From Actinomycetes bacterium (lineage in GTDB: Bacteria > Actinomycetota > Acidimicrobiia > Acidimicrobiales > RAAP-2), in the NCBI GenBank assembly GCA_021850345.1, contig JAJZMN010000187.1, forward strand, positions 1-15,729: a stretch of DNA of 15,729 bases. The letters run 5' to 3'. Position numbers and translations under genes: made by a program. The first letter of the stretch is position 1. Every line of letters starts with the position of its first letter. This document shows positions 11,369 through 15,729 of the stretch, piece by piece. The notes beneath the pieces are model-generated. The model was not told where the DNA came from, searched no databases, and worked only from the letters and a program-made list of their open reading frames with translations.

Positions 11369-13086
11369 CCGGGGTGCCCGGCTCGGTCGCCGAGGCGACC
11401 CTCGCGTTCGTGTCGGGGAAGGTGGTGCCGCACGCCGCCGCCGAGCGCGCCTTCGAGGCGGTTGCGGTCGCCGGGAACGACATCCTGGCCGTCGGCAGCG
11501 ACCAGGACATCCGGGCCTTCCTCGGGTCGCGGACGCGGGTGGTCGACTTGCACGGGCGCCTGGTCCTCCCGGCGTTCGGCGACGCGCACGTCCACGCGGT
11601 GAGCGGGGGTCTGGAGAGCCTCCGGTGCGACCTCTCCGGGATCAAGACACGCCGCGCCTGCCTCGACACCGTCGCGGCGTACGTGGCGGGTCTCCCCGCC
11701 GACGCCTGGGTCCTCGGAGGCGGCTGGTCCATGGAGTCCTTCCCCGGCGGGGTCCCCGAGGCCGCCGACCTCGACGCGGTCGTCGGCGGACGGCCCGTGT
11801 TCCTGCCCAACCGCGACCACCACAGCGCGTGGGTGAGCTCGGCTGCCCTCGCGCGCGCCGGCATCGACGCGTCGACCCCGGACCCGCCCGACGGGCGCAT
11901 CGAGCGCGGCCCAGACGGTTCGCCGACCGGGACGCTCCACGAGGGTGCGATGCGGCTCGTCGCCGCCCTCGTCCCCCGCCCGGGTCCCGAGGAGCTCACC
12001 AGGGCGCTCGCCGCGGGGCAGCGGTACCTCCATTCCCTGGGGATCACCCACTTCCAGGACGCCTGCGTGGGGGAGGCCGAGGAGCTCGGCGTGCCCGACA
12101 GCTTCGACACCTACGTCCGGGCGGCCGCCGACGGCACGCTGAGCGCCCACGTCGTGGGCGCGCTGTGGTGGGACCGGCACCGAGGCGTCGAGCAACTGGA
12201 AGACCTCCTCACGCGCCGTGAGGCCGCGCGCCGCGCGACGGGAGGTGCCGGATCCGAGCCGGGCGCCGGAATCTTCAGGGCAGACGCCGTGAAGATGATG
12301 GTGGACGGCGTCTGCGAGACCTTCACCGCCGCAATGTCGAGTCCCTACCTGGACCAAGACGGCAAGCCGTCGACGCATCGCGGGGCGCTCTTCATCGACC
12401 CGGACCTCCTCGCCGAGGCGGTGCGCAGGACCGCAGGTGCCGGGTTCCAGGTGCACTTCCATGCGATCGGCGACCGGGCCGTGCACGTCGCGCTCGACGC
12501 GCTCAAAGGGCTGCCCCCCGAGTCCAGGGCCAACGGCCGCCATCATCTCGCCCACCTGCAGTTCATCGAGCCGAGAGACCTTCCGCGCTTCGCCGAGCTG
12601 GGGGCGATCGCCAACTTCCAGCCGCTCTGGGCGTGCCATGAGCCCCAGATGGACGACCTCACCATCCCCTTCGTCGGGCCCGAGCGTGCCGAGTGGCAGT
12701 ACAGCATCGGCTCGCTCTCGCGCCTCGGTGCCCGCGTCGTGTTCGGGAGCGACTGGCCCGTCTCGAGCCCTGACCCGATCCAAGAGATCCACGTCGCCGT
12801 CAACCGGACCCTTTCCCTTCGCGAGGGGCGGCCCGGAGCGCCGGAGACGACCGAGCCGTTCCGGCCCGCAGAGGGGCTCTCGGTGCGAGAGGCGCTCGCC
12901 GCGTTCACGATGGGGGTCGCGTATGTGGACCACGAAGAGGACCGCGTCGGCGTGCTCGCCCCGGCGCGGCGGGCCGACCTCGTGGTCCTCGACCAGGACG
13001 TGCTCACGGTTCCTCCCGCACAGATCGGGGAGACGTCGGTGGAGATGACCGTGGCCGGCGGGGAGGTCGTCTTCGGCGACGAGTGA
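11365..13086 (+). CDS. Metal-dependent amidohydrolase, YtcJ/NfdA type
   Basis: This 573-residue enzyme belongs to the amidohydrolase family 3 group. It has the N-terminal beta-sandwich strand (LVLPAFGDAHVHA with H75 and H77), the lysine for carbamylation in AVKMMVDGV (K310), FHAIGD with H366, HLAHLQF with H397, and the catalytic aspartate in FGSDWPVSSPDP (D463). The C-terminus RVGVLAPARRADLVVLDQD returns to the sandwich domain. The set of metal ligands appears complete, so it should hydrolyse an amide or similar bond in a small molecule; the substrate cannot be told. GTG 11362, 11365 and 11374 are possible starts without their own ribosome site; 11365 was chosen for its GTGA overlap with the 12-codon ORF ahead. 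Confidence 0.9.
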   Translation: MTGVPGSVAEATLAFVSGKVVPHAAAERAFEAVAVAGNDILAVGSDQDIRAFLGSRTRVVDLHGRLVLPAFGDAHVHAVSGGLESLRCDLSGIKTRRACLDTVAAYVAGLPADAWVLGGGWSMESFPGGVPEAADLDAVVGGRPVFLPNRDHHSAWVSSAALARAGIDASTPDPPDGRIERGPDGSPTGTLHEGAMRLVAALVPRPGPEELTRALAAGQRYLHSLGITHFQDACVGEAEELGVPDSFDTYVRAAADGTLSAHVVGALWWDRHRGVEQLEDLLTRREAARRATGGAGSEPGAGIFRADAVKMMVDGVCETFTAAMSSPYLDQDGKPSTHRGALFIDPDLLAEAVRRTAGAGFQVHFHAIGDRAVHVALDALKGLPPESRANGRHHLAHLQFIEPRDLPRFAELGAIANFQPLWACHEPQMDDLTIPFVGPERAEWQYSIGSLSRLGARVVFGSDWPVSSPDPIQEIHVAVNRTLSLREGRPGAPETTEPFRPAEGLSVREALAAFTMGVAYVDHEEDRVGVLAPARRADLVVLDQDVLTVPPAQIGETSVEMTVAGGEVVFGDE

Positions 13087-13132
13087 ACGGCGAGGTCACG
13101 GGGCCTCGCGCCGCAACCGGTGGGTGCCGTGC

Positions 13133-13138
13133 TTGACA
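13133..13138 (+). promoter_or_regulatory. Candidate -35 box before the PBP gene
   Basis: A perfect TTGACA lies in the 122-bp gap after the amidohydrolase. The matching -10 is poor (TGGCAT at 13157-13162, 18 bases later). A weak GCGAGG/CCTCGC hairpin at 13090-13109 precedes it and could end the upstream transcript. Together they suggest the PBP gene has its own promoter. Confidence 0.35.
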
Positions 13139-13208
13139 CGGGGGTCCGGGGGGAACTGGCATTCCCGTGGATCGACCTGTGCCGAAGACGGGGACGAGGG
13201 CCGGATAG

Positions 13209-14735
13209 ATGGGACGACGGATCCGCTGGCTTGCGGTGGCCCTGGCGGTGTGCTTCGCCCTCGTCCTGGGCCAATTGGTCAACATCCAGGTGCGCGAGGC
13301 CCAGGCCCTCAATTCGTCGTCGCTGAACCCGCGCATCGCCTCCACCCGGTACGACAACCTCCGCGGCGACATCCTGGCCGCCAACGGCGAGGTCCTCGCC
13401 CAGTCGGTGAAGGCGCCGAAGGGGTCCGCGTACAAGTACCTGCGCGAGTACCCGGCGGGGCCGCTGTTCGCCCAGATCGTCGGCTACGACTCCCCGTACT
13501 ACGGGACGAACGGCGTCGAGGCCGAGTACAACCGCTGGCTTCTGCCGCATCCGCACCCGCCCCAGAACCTCGGTCAGATCCTCACACCGCCTCCTCCCAC
13601 GACGGACTCGGTGACCCTCACCGTCGAGCCCTACCTGCAGGCCTTCGCCCAGCACGAGCTCACGACCGTCCGCTCGGCGAACAAGGACGGTGCCATCGTC
13701 GTGCTGAACCCGCACACCGGAGCGGTGCTCGCGATGGCCTCGAGCCCGACGTACACACCCAATCCCCTGGTGTCGCCGAACGTCACAACGGAGAAGAAGG
13801 CGGGCCATGTGGACTTCACAGTCCCCGACCACGAGGGCTTCTATCCCGGCGTGCCGCTCGCGACGTTCGATCCCGAGCCGCCGGGGTCCACCTTCAAGGT
13901 GGTCACGACGTCGGCCGTCTACAACCTCAAGCCCTCGCTGGACAACTTCAAGTACCCGGTCCACAAGTGCACGAAGCTGCCGGACTCGACAAAGTTGCTC
14001 TGCAACGACGCGACAAGTCCCGTCGGCGCCACCCCCTGCGGGGGCACCATCCCCCAGATGCTCCCGCCGTCTTGCGACCCGGGCTATGCGAACCTCGGCC
14101 TGGCTCTCGGCGGCACAACGCTGTGGCGCCAAGCGGAGCTGTTCGGGTACAACCAGAAGCCGCCCATCGACCTGCCGGACGTGTCCGCGTCGACGTTCCC
14201 CGCGCCCGGCACATTCTCGGTGACAAAGCTCGGGCCCCCCGGCCTCGCGTACTCCGCATTCGGGCAGCAGGACGTGAAGGCGACGGCGCTCCAGCAGGCG
14301 ATGGTGGCCGCCGCCGTCGCCAACGGCGGCAACCTCATGACGCCCCACGTCCTTTCCGTGATCCGCAACTCCAATGGGCAGGTGGTGAAGCGATACCAGC
14401 CGACGGTCTACAAGCACTCGATGAGCGCGTCGGCGGCCGCCCAGGTCAACAGGGACATGCAGTTGGTCGCCACCGCCTCGGACGGGACCGCGTACGGCAT
14501 CTTCCCGCCGTCGCTCAAGGTCGCAGTCAAGACCGGCACGGCCCAGACCGGTATCCCCAACCCCGCCGCGGACATCCACGACTGGATGATCGGCTTCGCG
14601 CCCTACACACATCCCGAGGTCGCGGTGTGCGTCTTGGTGCCGTTCCAGCCGTCGGGGACGTTTGGCGCGACAACCGCAGGCCCCATCATGAGGGCGGTGC
14701 TCACCGCAGCGCTCCACCCGCCTCCCGGCCAGTAA
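13209..14735 (+). CDS. Class B penicillin-binding protein (PbpA-like transpeptidase)
   Basis: This 508-residue monofunctional D,D-transpeptidase cross-links peptidoglycan outside the membrane. It has one N-terminal anchor (6-24), a short non-catalytic domain with STRYDNLRGDILAANGEVLAQS (45-66) and FAQIVGYDSPYYGTNGVEAEYN (87-108), and a transpeptidase domain from about 133. Active-site motifs are STFK at 227-230, SCD at 288-290 and KTGTAQ at 441-446. No PASTA domains are present. The layout is that of actinobacterial PbpA, but the second motif has Asp where PbpA normally has Asn. The loop before it carries C253, C265, C277 and C289. The ATG at 13209 follows GAGGG by about eight bases. No FtsW/RodA partner is adjacent. 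A lactonase gene follows at 28 bases. Confidence 0.93.
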   Translation: MGRRIRWLAVALAVCFALVLGQLVNIQVREAQALNSSSLNPRIASTRYDNLRGDILAANGEVLAQSVKAPKGSAYKYLREYPAGPLFAQIVGYDSPYYGTNGVEAEYNRWLLPHPHPPQNLGQILTPPPPTTDSVTLTVEPYLQAFAQHELTTVRSANKDGAIVVLNPHTGAVLAMASSPTYTPNPLVSPNVTTEKKAGHVDFTVPDHEGFYPGVPLATFDPEPPGSTFKVVTTSAVYNLKPSLDNFKYPVHKCTKLPDSTKLLCNDATSPVGATPCGGTIPQMLPPSCDPGYANLGLALGGTTLWRQAELFGYNQKPPIDLPDVSASTFPAPGTFSVTKLGPPGLAYSAFGQQDVKATALQQAMVAAAVANGGNLMTPHVLSVIRNSNGQVVKRYQPTVYKHSMSASAAAQVNRDMQLVATASDGTAYGIFPPSLKVAVKTGTAQTGIPNPAADIHDWMIGFAPYTHPEVAVCVLVPFQPSGTFGATTAGPIMRAVLTAALHPPPGQ

Positions 14736-14763
14736 CGTCCCGCGTGACCCGGAGGGAGGCCGC

Positions 14764-15522
14764 GTGGAGCTGTTCGTGCTGCCGTTGGGCGACTGCTGCT
14801 GCAACTACGAGGTGATCGCGCCCGGGGTGCGAGACGGGAGGCGGACCCACATCCCGGTCAACGCCTACCTCCTGCGGACGGACGAAGAGCGCCTCGTCCT
14901 CGTGGACACGGGCATGAGCCGGGTCCACATCGACGATCCCGACGCCACGTGGCGCGGCACCTCGACGGCGGAAGCCCTCATCCCGGTGATGCGCAAGGAG
15001 GACAGCCTCCTCTTCCGTCTCGCGCAGCTCGGCTTCGCCCCCCAGGACATCGACTACGTCGTCAACACGCACCTGCACTTCGACCACGCGGGGAACAACG
15101 ACCTCCTGGCCGGCGCGACCTTCTTCGTCCAGCGCGAGCAGTACGAGCACGCCAGGGGGAACCCGAGCTTCCCCAACCAGTACTGGAACCTCCCGTCCCT
15201 GAGCTATGAGCTGCTCGACGGCGACGCCCCGCTCTTCGACGGCATCGAGGTGTGCTACACCCCCGGCCACTGCATCGGCCACCAGTCCCTCGTGGTGGAG
15301 CTGGACGAGTCCGGCACCGTGATCGTGTGCGGGGACGCCGTCTACTGCAAGGACAACTTCGACCACGACAGCTGGGGCGGCCAGGCCGATCCCGCCACGG
15401 CACGAGAGAGCGCCCTTCGGCTCCGCGAGATCGCCCGCGCACGTGACGGGCTCATGATCTACGGGCACGACCCAGTGCAGTTGCACGAGCTGCGGCTCGC
15501 CCCGGGCGCCTCGTACGGCTGA
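14764..15522 (+). CDS. AiiA-like N-acyl-homoserine lactonase family protein (MBL fold)
   Basis: This 252-residue metallo-beta-lactamase-fold hydrolase has the dinuclear zinc site intact: H103, H105, D107 and H108 in THLHFDHAG, H169 in TPGHCIGH, D191 in CGDAVY and H235 in YGHDPVQ. These positions and the following Y194 agree almost residue for residue with the layout I recall for Bacillus AiiA, an acyl-homoserine lactone hydrolase of 250 residues. Opening the lactone ring of quorum-sensing signals is therefore the leading function, though other lactones are possible. An unusual CCCN run is at 11-14. The GTG at 14764 has GGAGGGAGG a few bases upstream. It lies 28 bases behind the PBP gene and may share its transcript. 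Confidence 0.9.
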   Translation: MELFVLPLGDCCCNYEVIAPGVRDGRRTHIPVNAYLLRTDEERLVLVDTGMSRVHIDDPDATWRGTSTAEALIPVMRKEDSLLFRLAQLGFAPQDIDYVVNTHLHFDHAGNNDLLAGATFFVQREQYEHARGNPSFPNQYWNLPSLSYELLDGDAPLFDGIEVCYTPGHCIGHQSLVVELDESGTVIVCGDAVYCKDNFDHDSWGGQADPATARESALRLREIARARDGLMIYGHDPVQLHELRLAPGASYG

Positions 15523-15604
15523 GCGCCGGCCGGGCCGGCTGCCGTCGCAGAAGGCGCGATCTCCGGCTCCGCGCTGAGGGCGCGCGCGACCCCCGCCCCC
15601 TGGG

Positions 15605-15635
15605 CGTCACAGACTCGCTTCACGTCACAGACTCG
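15605..15635. repeat. 18-bp period direct repeat, two copies
   Basis: CGTCACAGACTCG occurs at 15605-15617 and again at 15623-15635, five bases apart. It lies in the last 207 bases of the window, where I see no supportable gene, RNA or other signal. Confidence 0.85.
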
Positions 15636-15729
15636 ACCTGGGCTGGCGATCCGGACAATGTCGCCCGGCGCTGTACCCACCCCTCTTGGCCGCCAAACCT
15701 GCGCTCACCTGGGGCGACGACGTGCCGTC

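Noticed and set aside
11188..14804. Very long open frames on the minus strand opposite the amidohydrolase and PBP genes
   Set aside because: They are mirror frames of GC-rich coding sequence. The translations have no domain and the plus-strand genes have complete active-site motifs.
15459..15680. A 73-residue minus-strand frame at the right end
   Set aside because: It has no motif and no ribosome site, overlaps the lactonase 3' end and runs through the short direct repeat.

Overview
The window is high-GC DNA with dense coding on both strands. Start codons are often GTG, and several genes belong to families typical of Actinomycetota: a DUF1918 protein, a BON/DUF2267 protein, a PbpA-like class B penicillin-binding protein (PBP) and a DUF3565 zinc-ribbon protein. 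I infer an actinobacterium; a deep branch such as Acidimicrobiia is possible, but the sequence alone does not fix the class. No rRNA, tRNA, CRISPR array, insertion sequence or phage gene was recognised.

Left part (1-3796): a broken L,D-transpeptidase end, a two-CBS-domain protein, a DUF1918 protein converging on it across a strong hairpin, an unrecognised 158-residue protein, then a leftward group of a BON/DUF2267 protein, a small helical protein and a TetR regulator. Centre-left (3797-5857): TetR and a DHA2-type MFS exporter are divergent. The gap between them holds two copies of the same 15-bp palindrome (GAAACG-N3-CGTTTC), one at each promoter, so this looks like a drug-responsive repressor/exporter pair. 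Centre (5858-8257): an alkyltransferase-like protein (PWHR in place of PCHR), an AlkA-type 3-methyladenine glycosylase and a membrane protein resembling a degenerate ion channel lie in one rightward run. The first two form a plausible alkylation-repair module.

Right part: YceI and MarR are divergent around a candidate operator, and a small cupin follows MarR. A LOG-family nucleotide phosphoribohydrolase and a DUF3565 zinc ribbon lie on the minus strand. A metal-dependent amidohydrolase of the YtcJ type, a class B PBP and an AiiA-like metallo-beta-lactamase-fold lactonase follow on the plus strand. The last 200 bases carry no gene I can support.

The most unusual signal is not one gene. At least eight separate loci carry short tandem duplications with period 12-23 bp, each with its own unrelated unit. 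They sit in intergenic gaps or at the very ends of genes (MFS C-terminus, MarR C-terminus, alkyltransferase-like N-terminus, MFS start codon, BON/DUF2267 stop codon). The three arrays lying inside reading frames have units of 12, 12 and 15 bp, while most of the others (14, 17, 23 bp) are not multiples of three. This suggests a general tendency to tandem slippage, filtered by selection for frame. One array has multiplied the start region of the MFS gene, creating an ATGA stop/start overlap.
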